NCBI GenBank assembly: GCA_013399875.1 | Contig: VXAZ01006886.1 | Location: forward strand, 2,698,458-2,762,457 | Direction of reading: 5' to 3' | Length of the DNA: 64,000 nt | Origin: Gymnorhina tibicen | Taxonomy: Eukaryota; Chordata; Aves; Passeriformes; Artamidae | Shown: in pieces, positions 11,001 to 23,200 of the stretch | How the letters are laid out: each line of letters begins with the position of its first letter | How positions within the stretch are numbered: the stretch's first letter is position 1 | Translations under genes and position numbers: made by a program | The notes under the pieces: model-generated | Seen by the model: the letters and a program-made list of their open reading frames with translations, nothing else | The model's database searches: none | Told to the model about the DNA's origin: nothing

Positions 11001-14000
11001 TCTCAGCCCTGTGCAGTTAACAGACATTAAATGAAATAATTTATACTTGGAAAAAGTTATAGAAAATGCATGACGTTACCTTCTTACTTAACAGCTTTGC
11101 TCAAACTTATTGCCCAGGCATTTTTCAGAGTGGAATTTGGTGTTGTTCTCTGGGAGTTCCTTGGATACTTGACCCTAGGTCAGTCTCTTCTACAGAAAAC
11201 CCTCATGAAAGTACAAATGCCAGTGGAAAATCCCAGAAATTTCCTTGGGCAGTTCTCCCTTGGGACTAATGATTCTCAGTCTCATGGAGGTGATTCGAGA
11301 GCCCATCTTCATCCCAGTGATGCAATTAACCATGTCCCCTTTTGGTTAGTTGGCTCAGAACTGCATTTGCCCCTGTCGTGGAGTGTCCCAGACAATAAAG
11401 CAGAAGGAATGACTGGCGTATGCTGTGCAAGCAGTGGGCATGCCTAAAGTGACACTAAATTCCAAGGAGATTTCCTCTACCAGATTGAAAAGAACTGTGG
11501 CCCCCTTGGGAAAAAATGTGGAAACACACATTCTCAAAATCGGGGTGGGGAACACTGTTGGGCAGTCCATGGTGGGAAGACAAGGCTTGTATAAAACATC
11601 CTCAGTGGCAGGAGAAAACCCCCAACTTGCTTCCATTGGAATTTGTCATCTGTTATTAAGAGCATTACCAGAACTGCAGTACTTCTGAGACATCAGGTTT
11701 CCCCACTGCATAGGCTGTGAGGCCAATCAGAGGCTTTCAGAGAAGGCCATCTCTGAGGGAGGCTTCATTAGGTAAGTTTTCAAGGGGCTTAAAATCCACC
11801 TTGGAGATGGGACAAGAGGAAGATTCCAGTCAGTGTTTGGTGGGAAGTGCTTCATTAATATTAAGCTTTAGGTGATAAGGAACTGAGGAAGATGTTTTTC
11901 CATTATCACAGCAGGGAAGCAACACCAGTTAAGCCTTGCAGCAGAAACATTTACTGGAAGTGTTTACATGTTACTTAATACCTTGACATGCATTATTCAA
12001 CTTGTGTAATATCAGCTGGGGTGGAGCAGGGAGGAATGGCTTTGGCAGGAGAATTTGTTTGCTCCCCATGGAATATTTTCCTGATCATAGCTACCTTCTT
12101 TGGCAATGAGATACATTCCAGGAATAGAAAAAGTGTTCTTGAGCCACATTTTTATGAGCTGCTTGAATGTGCTCCCTTGTGAAGGTGACCTAACCTTGCC
12201 CAGATGGCTACTCCTTCTCTGAGCACTGACACCCTGTCAGTCTTTCTCCAGTGTAGAACAGAATTGCAACAAAAGCCCCCTGTGAGCCCTCTCCAAGCAG
12301 GGGAGCTGCACACTGAATGGTGGAGCCATTTAAATGGATGCACTTCTCATCCTGGAAATGAAACCCCACTTTCCCTCTCAGAGGCAGGCAGCAAGTGCTC
12401 TCTCCTGAGCAAGCCACTTAAGCTTCAGTTTTCCTGATGTGCCTAAAGGACTTTCTGAACTGCAGCCAAATGGGCTGTGCTGAGGAAAAGGCAAGGGGAG
12501 TTCTGCTCATATGAGCAGTGCTGCAGTCATGCAGTGAAGGAGATGAGAAGGAGAAATAGATTGGGAGGCGTGAAGTTAAGCTGGCATATCTGCTTCCCTC
12601 ATCCACACAGACAGTAATTTCATGATTCACCTGCTGAATGGTTTTGTTTTGCTGACAAAGCTGTGATAAACAAAGATTTGTCATCATTTGCATAGTTGTT
12701 TAATCTAAAGGCATATGAGTCATATAAATAAAACTTTCTACTTGTTGTGATAGATTGCCAGGCAGAGTGGGTGAAACACAGTTTTTTATTTGGTTAATCA
12801 ATACCTGGAAACTTTGTAAAAAGTGCTTTAGCACAAAGCCTGGAGTTTCCAAAATAGTAAGGCAGGCTTAAATTCTAGTTTTGAAAGGAATAATAATAAT
12901 TTACTTGCACTCTTACACTGCAACAATTTTTTTTTTTTTTTGTGATGGCATCTTGCCAGACCTAGTAATGTTAGCTCTAGCAGACTAAAAACTAAGATGA
13001 TGCCTATGTAGCTCCAAGAAACTGTCTAAAATATAATTCCTAGAAATAACATGAGTCTTCCTGATTCCAGAAGACTGGATTGTCTAGCAACAAAAGGCTG
13101 TCAGAGTAATGCTTCAAAAAATGTACCAGTATTTTAGGAATATTCCAGGAATCTCTGCTGCATTGGTAGTGCAGTGCCCATTAATAACACTCGGTGGGTG
13201 CTGCTCTGAAATGTGTCAGAGTGCTGCTTTTTTCTGAGGATGGGACTCATGTCTCTGGGTTATCAGAAGTTTAGTAGAACTGTGAGATGAAATTATTTCT
13301 ATCTGCTGCAGCAGAGAACTGAACATTCTTGCTTCTCACCAATTTCAGTGTGTGCTTGTGACTCTGCACTGATTTAGTGTAGGACAGTTTTATAGACAAA
13401 TAAACATTGAAATTAGTTGTACATTAATTAGTATTAGAGTTGAAACATCTTTAATAAGACATCTGTAAATGCCTTTTGAAAGCCTGTCTGCTAGATATAT
13501 GTATTTTTGGTAGTCCTTTTAAAAATAGAAACTCATCAGTAGTATTAAAATTACAACATAGTCACCAGAGGGAAGAAGGTAGAACCTGAGATTTTAAATA
13601 GAGATTCAAAATAATAGTCCGTTTGTAGTTAGAATTGATATTTTTGAGGAATGATGATGCAGGTAGTATTTGTCATTTTTCTTGTGCTTACGGATTTTTT
13701 AAATTTCACAGCAACTTTTTTAGTTTGCCCTGCTATGTAGGTATAGTAGTGATAAGCAATGAAATTATTGTTTTGATCATGTTTTCCATGGGCTAGTGAA
13801 ATGTTAACGCAGTACCTGTGTCTTACGGTAGCAGCAATAGATCACATTTGCTTTTATCTCTTTCTTCGGTTTGCACATCACATGTAACTCGTGCGAGATA
13901 AAGAAAGAGTTGGGTTGGAGCAAGTCTTTCATGGTTTGCAAATGTCACATGGCCAAATTCTGAGGTGATGCCCACTGTGCACTGCAGGTCAGTAAATGTA

Positions 14001-17000
14001 TTGGACCCAAAGGATAACTGCATAGTGTACTTTGAGGGATGAAGACTGTGTTTTCTCTCTTGTGGCAGATCTGACAAAATAAATTCTTGCTAACCGTGAC
14101 TCCCACCATTGTGGCTGGACAATGATCTTCTCTAAGCAAACTTGACAAAACATCAGCTGAAAGTCTCCTCAAGGTGAAACTCTGAAATAATACAGCGTTT
14201 CATATCCACAGTCATTAAAACGTGTGACAGACTCAATAATATTCCTGATCATTACTCGTTTTCACAGTTGTCACATCTGCTCTGTTATCAGAATTGCCTT
14301 AACAAAAAGGCCAGCTAGAAAATAAATATGCGAAGAGGCTGAGAGAGAGACGGATTTCCTGTAATGAATCTCTTTCTAGTCTTTGCCTCTGGCTGAGAAT
14401 AGTAATATGCCATTAACCCAAGAGATGTAAAACATGCTGTGCTGTGCTTGGAAGGGTGTCAGGAACTCCTCCTGTAAGGATGAGAAGATATTTTACTGCT
14501 TTTCCAATTGTTGGATAGCCTAATCGTAGCAAGCATTTTAGCAAAAGGGAATTACTAAAGTCATTGTGAAGCCTGATGTTTGATTTTGGCAATTAGCAGA
14601 TTGCAAAGAGGGGCTGGTAACACAGATGCATTGAGGCAGGTACAGCAGCTGTTACACTTGAAGTGCTGTCTCACACGTTACAACCTGCTGGACACTGAAG
14701 CCTATTTTTAGTAAAAGAATAAATAAGCTGGCTGTGCCCTACTTTTTGTCAAAATGTGTCATGGGATCTTTGTATTTGATTAGAAAAGTCAGTAGAAATA
14801 ACACAAGGGAACTCGGTGCCTCATCTAAAAACTGACAATTCTAATAATCCAGTTATGTTAATAAAATGTTAATATTGGTTATGAGTTCAGTCCCATAAAG
14901 TAGGCAGAGGAAATGATAGCTGGTGGGAGACTTGCTTTTGTGGGATGTGAGATTACACGTGGACAAAAGTCCTGTTCAATTAGGCATTGGCCTTTTGGAT
15001 GAAAGAATTTGTTTTGTATTGATGCAACTATTTTTACAAAGTCTGTGTTAGGAAACTGGAAAAATGGAAGACTGGGTAGAGTTATTTGTTTATAAAGAGA
15101 GAATGTAGCAGGAAAGTCAGTTGGCCAGTTCAGGATGCTGTTGACTGTTGTAAAGGCCTTACTCTTCCTAATTCTGAGTAGGTTTTTTTTAGCTTCACTT
15201 GCTGATACAGATGGAGGTCCACATACCTCATGAAAAAGCTGTCTTGGAAAGTGTGACCATACCCAGAAGCCAGAACAGACACAGAAAAATATACATTGGC
15301 TATAGTATGGAATTAGTGACAAGAAGTATTTTCAGATAGTTTCTCTACAGATTAGTGCTATTAAAAATTTGCTGCTTTATTACAATAGAATTTGCATAAA
15401 TTGATCAAAATGCCACCATTTAAAAGTGCCTGCCTAAGAGCTCCTGCCCATGGAGTTTCTGTTCTTTGGAAGCAATATGACACTATGCCTTCTGGCTGTG
15501 GATTTACATGGTGGGGTAGGGGGTTCAACTTCCAACTCTTCCTGGCACAGCTGCAGCCTTGGTGCAGAAGGACTGTCCGGCTCCCCAGCCCAGGGCCCAG
15601 GTTTAGAGAGGCCAAGAGAAGCAGTTGTACTCTATGGGATCACCAGCACAGCCAGTGCTCCACAAGGAGAGCTTTGGTGGCGTAAGGCCTCCCTCCAGCT
15701 TGGACCTGCTGCTTCACACCAGCTCACGCAGCTTGTCTGAGAGGGGGAAAGGAGATAGAGCTGAGCCCACCAGTTCACAGCAGGGCTGTGTCTGCCCTGA
15801 TGGGTGCATCAGCTGACGTGCTGGTGATTCTGGTGTGATACAGCAGCCAGGGAGGTCAGGGAGGTTGAGGAAGAAGCCCTCTATTTCAAGTGGCTCTGTG
15901 TCATTTAAGTTAGGCTTCAAATTTTAGAATGAGAGGTCTCAGACATGGAATTCAGTAGGGGGAACAGAACAGTGAAGTGCCAGGATGGTGCCCATTTGGG
16001 TATTAGTGCTGCTGGCTATTTGAGGGGCTGCTGCAGCTGTCAGAGGGGTTTGCCTCTCTGATTCCTGTGCGTACGCTCTAGGTTCTCAGAGAACTTTCCT
16101 ACTGAATTTTACTCAAGTTAAATAACTTGGTTTAGCAAAGCACTGTTCAAAGCTGCTTGTTCTTGCTGCAGGCTGTTGCTTCATTAGCCGAACTCAGCAT
16201 CCGTTTTGTCTGACATCTGCATTTGCAGTCTGGTACTGAATGTCACTCAGGCCATTTGCTGCTGCTGCATCCCTCTTCCCGGGAGTCGGTGTGAGACACA
16301 AAGGGAAGCTTATTATAGACACCCATGCTGGTGCAAGCACAGGCACAGGGACCAAAGCACTGTCCAGAGCACCTCTGGGGGAATGTGCTGCTCACAACAT
16401 TGAGGTGGCGTGTCACACCCAGTCCTTCGCCGTGCCATTAGCACATCTTGATGCACCCTGAGAGGCCCTGGTGGCACTGGCCAGCTTGGATTTCACAGAC
16501 TGGGCTGTCTAACAACTGCAGAGATGAGGGAGGTCCAGGCCAGCATGCCAGCTTTTATTTATCAGCTGAGGCTGTTACAGGACCGTGCTACCCACATACC
16601 TTGTCTTCTCTGTCATATCATTTATATGTGCTGCAGTACTTTAACCTAAGGCATGAAATCAGGTATTGGGAATCTCTTAGTATTTCCCCTACAGGAGATT
16701 AAATACAGACTTTGATAGTTAAACCTGATTCTTGTATTTATTGTACTAAACACATGGTTTGAAATAGTCACAACTAATATTATTCACTTCTTTATTAACA
16801 CTTCTTAAATTTCAGTGACTAATGACTCTATCTTCCAAATGATAACAACCTGCTACTTTAGGCAACAGGGGACATATTCGTTCTAGTATAGATGAAGAAG
16901 GGACTTCAAAGGGGAGATGAAAGTTTTGTTAACAGATAAGCTGCTTTTCGAATGTTAGAAAGCAAACTGGCTCTCCTCTAGTGACTACTGAGGAGAGTGA

Positions 17001-19599
17001 CATGTTATTTGTCATACACAAGATGTTCTAAAGCCTTTTATTGGATACCAGTGGGTAGCAAGCTGACAAAGGGATGACCATGCAGTGTAAAGTGACCATT
17101 ATTCTCTCTACAATTGCTCACACAGTTTTGAATATAACTTCTTTTTTTTAAAAGAAAAGAATTACTGATGAGAGATTCGCATGTCATTCTGTATTCACCA
17201 GAAAACATTCCTGTGCATTAACTACCCAAAGCTCATTTGGTTTGTAGATGTTGCCATTGTATCACAGTATCGGACAGTAGCAAGTTGCTATAAGTGTTTA
17301 AATTTTCTAATGAATTCTTTCTGAGCATCTCCTGCCCAGTATTTTGCTGTGTTCTGGATCATTGTCCTTTAGATTTAATAACTTCAATTTTTTTTCAGAA
17401 TAGCTTTTTCTGCTTCAGGCCAAACATCCTGAACATGGCATTTCCACTTGCCTTTTTTTAATGTCTGGGTCTGCTGCCAGGGTTCTGTGATGTTTGCAGA
17501 TACAGAGACAACTTAGTTCCTTTCTTCTGATCACTGCAGTGACACAGGATTCAAATAGTGTAAACTCAAAATACTGAAAATGACACATTTCACATTTTCA
17601 AGCAACCAAGAGTGTGCCCTAGGTGTACAGCTGTTTCACATGCAAAGACATGACTCAGATACAGCCTTTTTAGACAAAACCCTTTTGTTATACTGAGAAC
17701 ACATGTAACAATAGCCTGGGGGGCAGAATAATAGAACATTTGTTTTGTGAAGGGGGGTGGGAAGGGAATCTAAAGATAAGGAAATTGAAAATTAAAATTA
17801 TATTTAAAGTCTGGTGGGGTTTTTTTCCATGCCACATAGGATATAAAAATGTTTCTTTAAGACATTTCAAGGCAAGTTCCTTATCCATATTGCACACACT
17901 GTCTGTAACAACTCCATGTGTGACAAGAACATGAATATCATGCAAGTTGATCAACTATAATCTGAAATATGTTAATAACTACTGATTGAGATCTCTTTAT
18001 TCCCCCTGCTAAATACTGATGTTGCATTTGGAGGCATAAAACAGAAAATGGAAGGGAAATTTGCAATCAGGGATTGCAACCCTGGAGAAAAACTCAAGTG
18101 TGGTCAGGTTTCATTGAAATCTATTTACAGACATAGAAATTGTCTATACAAGACAGTTTTAAAGTGCTTGGGGCTTTATGCATGATAGACACGTCAAGGC
18201 ATCGTTATTCAATTGAAAAGATGGCAGTACAGTAAACAGATTTTTAAGCCTCTGGATTGTAGCCCTCTGCTCAGTCCAGTAAGTCACGCACACCACACTT
18301 GGCTTATGCTTTGCAAAGACTGCACTGGATCCTGTAGAGCAACCACCTAATGTTGCAAGATCCACAGTAAATAGCTCTTTTAAAAATAACATTATCAAGC
18401 CTTTCCAGCCACAAACCCATTTGTCATGAGTGAGGCCAACTACTGAGCCAAGGTTTCAGTATCTAAGCCAAGACTATCTGGAATATTTAATGTCAAAACC
18501 ACAAGTGTCAGAATGATTTGAAAAGCTGCATAGCTGGGACTTTTTGCACTACTGGATTTCATTAATACCTTATTTCTTCAGAAATATATTTCAATTGTAA
18601 TGTAAACTTTAAACAGAAGAAACAAGTGGCTCAACATGCTGAACTAAACTTTGTTAAGTAGAACATGATCCATTTGTATGAGCTGTACATTTGCCTGATA
18701 AACCAGTTTCATCTGAAATCTACTGGCTTTTTTTTTTTTTTTCTAGGAAGAAGGGAAGTCAAGTGAAGTTACTACACTCTGTAGTGTGAAGAAGTAGCAT
18801 GATGTTCAGGAGCAATGCCTGTGGTACTGAGCAGACTTAAGGAACTGGTTAAAAGCAGGAAAGGGAGCTGTTAATTGATGCACACAACAGACAGGCTGTG
18901 AAGGCAACTGACACACGGTAGGCAAGATTTCTCATTAACTTCTGCCCTTACACTGAGATTTGCCTAGAGGTAGCATTGCATGATCACCATTCATGCAAAA
19001 ATCCCATTTGCTGAAGTAATAGGGGAGATCATTGTCCTTCCCATAGATTTCCAGTTAATCCATGTTGTGGTTGGTTGGGTGGTTTGGAAAAAACAACAAA
19101 GCATTTCCTAGATATTTTCTAATCCAAATTTAATGGGTTTTTAGTGCCTTGAGAATCGGTAAGTGAAGTTGAGGAAGTAAATCCATCCATTTCCAAAACT
19201 GGAATAACTGGAAAAATGAACAGACTAAAATAGACAAGCCTAATGATACAGCATGATTATTAGCATAGGGATGTTAAAATATGCATAATATGATCATACT
19301 CTTTGTGGACAAGGATGTGCTATGCCTCGCCCTATGTTCATTAAAGGCGGCAGGAATGTTGCTGCTGATTTCAGTGGGTGGGGACGGGCCCGCTGCATGC
19401 AAAAGTTGTTTCATTACCGGTTACATTCTACCTTGCCTTTCTTTGATTGCTTCTTTTAAGCCTTAGAAAACCCCCTTTTATAGGTACTGGTTTCCATACA
19501 ATTATTCCCAGCAGCTCAGCACTAAGACTCTTGAAATGAGGATGTATCACGGAAATCCTTGGCAAGGGAATAAGCTGCTATAACGAGGTCTTCCCTGCT
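8092..19599. other. Long non-coding stretch, no gene seen
   Basis: About 11.5 kb of mostly AT-rich DNA. It contains poly-T runs near 12,927 and 18,728, the latter followed by an acceptor-like TCTAG. The longest open frames are 147 codons on the - strand at 14,879-15,322 and 115 codons at 9,715-10,062; neither has recognisable domains. I infer intergenic or intronic DNA. Confidence 0.55.
12927..12941 (+). repeat. Poly-T tract
   Basis: An uninterrupted T run of about 15 bases in AT-rich DNA. No retroposed sequence is obvious beside it. Confidence 0.8.
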
Positions 19600-19653
19600 G
19601 ATTTCCAAAAGGCGCTTCGGGAAAGCTGCTCTAGGATGAGGCTTTCCAGCGTG

Positions 19654-19664
19654 CCAATGGGCGG
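19654..19664 (+). promoter_or_regulatory. CCAAT box fused to GC box
   Basis: CCAATGGGCGG combines an NF-Y-type CCAAT core with an overlapping Sp1/KLF-type GGGCGG. It lies at the left border of the CpG island. Binding is inferred from motif match only. Confidence 0.5.
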
Positions 19665-20077
19665 CTGCCCCTGCCGGCAGTCCGAGCCCGGCCGCGGGAA
19701 GGGCTGGCCGGGTGTGCGGTAGCGGCTTTCCGGGGCGCTACGAGTGTGAGACGCGCCCGGGGAGCGCCAGACAAGGGGGACAGTGGAACTGCGCGTCTGT
19801 CCGCGGGGCCGGGCGGCGGCCGCCGAGCGCTGCTGGAGCGCCAAGGGGGGGGTCTCGCCAGGGGGTCCGCGGCCCGGCCCGCGACGGGGCGGGGGAAAAG
19901 GCGACCCCCACCCTCCCCGCCGCCGGCCGCGCCGGCCGGAGGCGCGGCCAACTCCGTCCCTCCCGGACGGAGGGGGAGCGCCCGGAGGGGCGGGACGGGC
20001 CGCGCCATTGGCCGCCACCCGCGGTTTGATAGCGAAACCCTTGCCCGGGTTGGCGGTGCCGGCCCGAGGGCGAAGCC

Positions 20078-20091
20078 ATCGCCTTGGTAAC
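20078..20091 (+). promoter_or_regulatory. RFX/X-box-like site
   Basis: ATCGCCTTGGTAAC fits the X-box consensus RYYRYY-N(1-3)-RRNRAC at every position with a 2-bp spacer. X-boxes bind RFX transcription factors and are frequent in promoters of ciliary genes. It sits in the core of the CpG island, 52 bp before the assembly gap. Such motifs also occur by chance. Confidence 0.35.
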
Positions 20092-20142
20092 CCCGGCGGA
20101 GCGCAGCGGCCGGTGCCGGTGGCGGCCGAGGGAGCGCTCCCC

Positions 20143-20272
20143 NNNNNNNNNNNNNNNNNNNNNNNNNNNNNNNNNNNNNNNNNNNNNNNNNNNNNNNNNN
20201 NNNNNNNNNNNNNNNNNNNNNNNNNNNNNNNNNNNNNNNNNNNNNNNNNNNNNNNNNNNNNNNNNNNNNNNN
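20143..20272. other. Assembly gap (130 N)
   Basis: A run of 130 unknown bases in the GC-richest part of the CpG island. Sequencing dropout in GC-rich avian promoters is the usual cause. A transcription start or first exon may be hidden here, and open frames translated through it are meaningless. Confidence 0.99.
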
Positions 20273-23200
20273 GGCCGGCAGGGCTGGGCTGGGCTCGGTG
20301 GGGCGGGCGAGCGCCTTTGTGCGCGACCGCGGCGGGAACGGCCCCGCAACAAGTGCCCGGCGCGCCCCTCTCCGTCCCGGTCTGGGGCCCGCGGCGCCCC
20401 CGGTCCAGCCCGGGCGACCCTTCCCGCCGCGGGGCAGCGCGGGGGAGCGGCACAGCCCCGGCCCCTTCCGCTGCCCGGGGGTTCGGCGGCACTCGGGAGA
20501 GGCTGGACGGTCTCTGGGTACGCGGCTCCTGCTCCCCGCCGAGTGTTCGCCGGACAAGCTTTGCGCTGTGCCTGGCGGGGTTTTTTCTATTTTTTTTTTC
20601 CCAGCTGAGAACTCTTGGCGACTGCTCTGTGAATTTTAAGTGGCGTTTCTATTACTGGACACTCCTGGTTGTTTTCAGCTGGGTTTCTGAGCGTTGTTTT
20701 CCTTCGGAACCGCAGGAATTTGTATGGCAAAGCAGTATTTCGGAAATGTGTTTCCAGTCAGCTGCTCACGCGCTGTGCAGGGCGGCGCACAGAACGATGG
20801 CTTTGGCACTGCTGTCTGTCATCGTGTGCTCTCGTAACAGACCACTGAACTTCCACAGACGAGGAGCTGCTTCTGTGGAAGGGGGAAATAAATCTTCGTT
20901 AAGTCCCAAAGAGTTCCTGAAAGAGAAACGGAAACTTTTCATGCCAGATTCGCTGGTTTGTCTAGCTCCAACACGTGTGTGCTTAGACTCATGCTGGACA
21001 CTTTCCAAAACCCGGAAAGCTCAGTTTTTATTGGGGTGTAGAGGGCTTCTTTTGTTTGTTTTGGTTTGTTTTTGTTGGTTTTTTTTTTTCCCCAAGAACT
21101 TTATGCCCTTACAGTCTTTTCTTGTCAGTAGATACACTGCCAAGTTTTGTTCATTTGGAATTGGCAACTGTAGCCATAACTGTAAATGTTATGTACTAAC
21201 TAAGTCCGTGCTGCCATTAGTCTGTTGATATTGAACTTCATTCAGGCTTAGGAAGTTCCTGAAGCTGTGCATTACTGGAAACCCCAACAACATGTCATTT
21301 ATGTTTTTAGGACCATAGCTCAGGGTTTGAAGTGAGATGAATGCATCAAGGATGTCAGAGAAATTTGTTTGGCCTGTGTTTTGCAGTATTAGCTAGAGAC
21401 TCCCACAGCTGTATGCCTTCAAAGATTAATTAAAAGGTGGAATAAAACTTTATAACGTGCTTGCTTTTAGGAAAATTGCATAGAAAGGAATATTGAACAT
21501 CCATATGCTTGGCAAAGGATTGTGAAGTCTAGTGGAATGCATTAAGGTGGCTGGGGAATCAATCACCAGGTCACTTGGAAACTTTGATCTAGAAGCTTCA
21601 GTTCAGACTGATGGTGGTTTTCCAGGCTTTCAGAATTTCATGCCAGCAAGCAGCACTTTTCAGGAGAATGGGGATTCAAGAACAAAAATTCTTTGGTAAC
21701 TGGTTTACTGGCCTTTTTTAAAAGCATATCAGGGGTATTGCTAACATCAAGAATGTTTTTTGGTGTGGATTGCCTTGGAAGCATGCTTGAGTGGGGTTTT
21801 TAACATTGATTAAATGTTTTGGGGGGTTTGGTTTGGTTTTTTTGGTTTTTGTGTGTGTGGTTTTTTTTTAATAAAAGAGACCTCCTCCAAATGTGGTCTT
21901 AAAATATTTTTGTTGTTTGTCTATTTAAGTATCTATTTTTCTTGAGTAAAAATTACTTCCATTAAGCCAGGTTTCACTCCCTTGAAATATCTGATGTCAT
22001 GAATTCACTGGTTCTCCAATTGTCTATGGACTTCTGGCAGAACTCCAAATTTTGGTGTAGGAAAGCCTTCTTAAAAAAAAAAAATCTTTCTTTGATTTTT
22101 GTGATGTAGTGAAGAGAGAACATGTCCTGTTCCACTACTCCTTTCCCTTTAAAGTTTGCATATGTCTGTTATATGCTCTATTTTGCAAATAATTTAAACC
22201 CAAAACCCATTAGAAATTCAAGCTGTTAGAATGCTATATATACGAGGAGGATGCAGAGGAAAGAATGTTGTTATTTAGAAGTTGGGTGGAAATGCAGGCT
22301 GGTGTTTTGGCTGTTCAGCTGGAAAGCTGCTGTTGTGTTTCAGTGACCAGGGCACACAGTTCAAGTAATTTAAGTGCTTTTTCACGGATCTAAAGATAGA
22401 CCTGGAAGTGTTGCCCTTGGTTCCTTAGAAGTTGCCATCAGTTAACTTACCTGAAAATAAATACAGGGGTTGTTGGGCCGTAGAATGTGGCACTGTATTT
22501 ATTCCAAGGCCACGGGCCTGCCTTGGTTTAGGTGGACTTTCTGACTTGCCGCTCTTGGGAGCAGCAGACCACTCAGACATGATGTTTGCCCCTTTTCCCA
22601 AGGGGCAATTTCTGTGGAAGCAGTCCAGGACAGAAAAATCTGAAATAAGCATCATTTACACAGTTGCATAGAAAAGCTTTCTTGTTTGTTTTGGTGGGGG
22701 TTTTTTTTTGATTTTTTTTAAATGAATGTGTGTTTTCCTCAAACCAGTACCCTTAGGCTGACACACACGGTGTTACACACTACATCTCAAATCGTTTGCC
22801 TCAAAGTGTGAGGACTTTGAATCATGGAGGCCAGAAATTCAGTACTAATGCCTGAGTGCATGAAACAATTTGTTTTGTGGCAGTGCTGCTAGTCCTTACA
22901 GTTACTCACCTGTGAAAGTTTCAGTGTGATTTGTTTTGATAACTAAATCAGATCTGGGGGCAAAGATCGTCTTGTGTTAGAGATTTAACCTTTTTTCTTT
23001 TGTAGTTAATTTTAGCAGTAACTAGTAAGCAAGCAGTTTTGCTGTGGGTCAGTAAGGTGTGTACTTACAATCCAGAATTAACAGCAGTTAACCTTTGAAA
23101 TAATCACAATTCAGAGAACCTTCAAGGTGAAGGTTACATGTATCTGGATAATGCCTGAAGTATCAGGTACTTTGTAAGCAACACTGACCAATCTGTGTTA

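Larger units (their letters stand above)
19600..20570. promoter_or_regulatory. CpG island, candidate promoter
   Basis: About 1 kb of extremely GC- and CpG-rich DNA with abrupt borders to AT-rich DNA. Visible elements include CCAATGGGCGG at 19,654-19,664, GC boxes GGGGCGGGG at 19,886-19,894 and GGGGCGGGAC at 19,987-19,996, an inverted CCAAT (ATTGG) at 20,007-20,011 and an X-box-like site at 20,078-20,091. This is the classical make-up of a TATA-less housekeeping promoter. Long open frames cross it on both strands only because stop codons are rare in such DNA and the gap is unread. It lies ~31 kb 5' of the PIK3CB start codon, so an untranslated PIK3CB first exon is plausible. A divergent or non-coding transcript is equally possible. 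Confidence 0.75.

Noticed and set aside
19783..21228. 481-codon + strand open frame across the CpG island and gap, plus ~300-codon minus-strand frames
   Set aside because: They pass through 130 unknown bases and GC-rich DNA where stop codons are rare. Several frames on both strands are open at once, and the sequence is Gly/Ala/Pro/Arg-rich with no domain.
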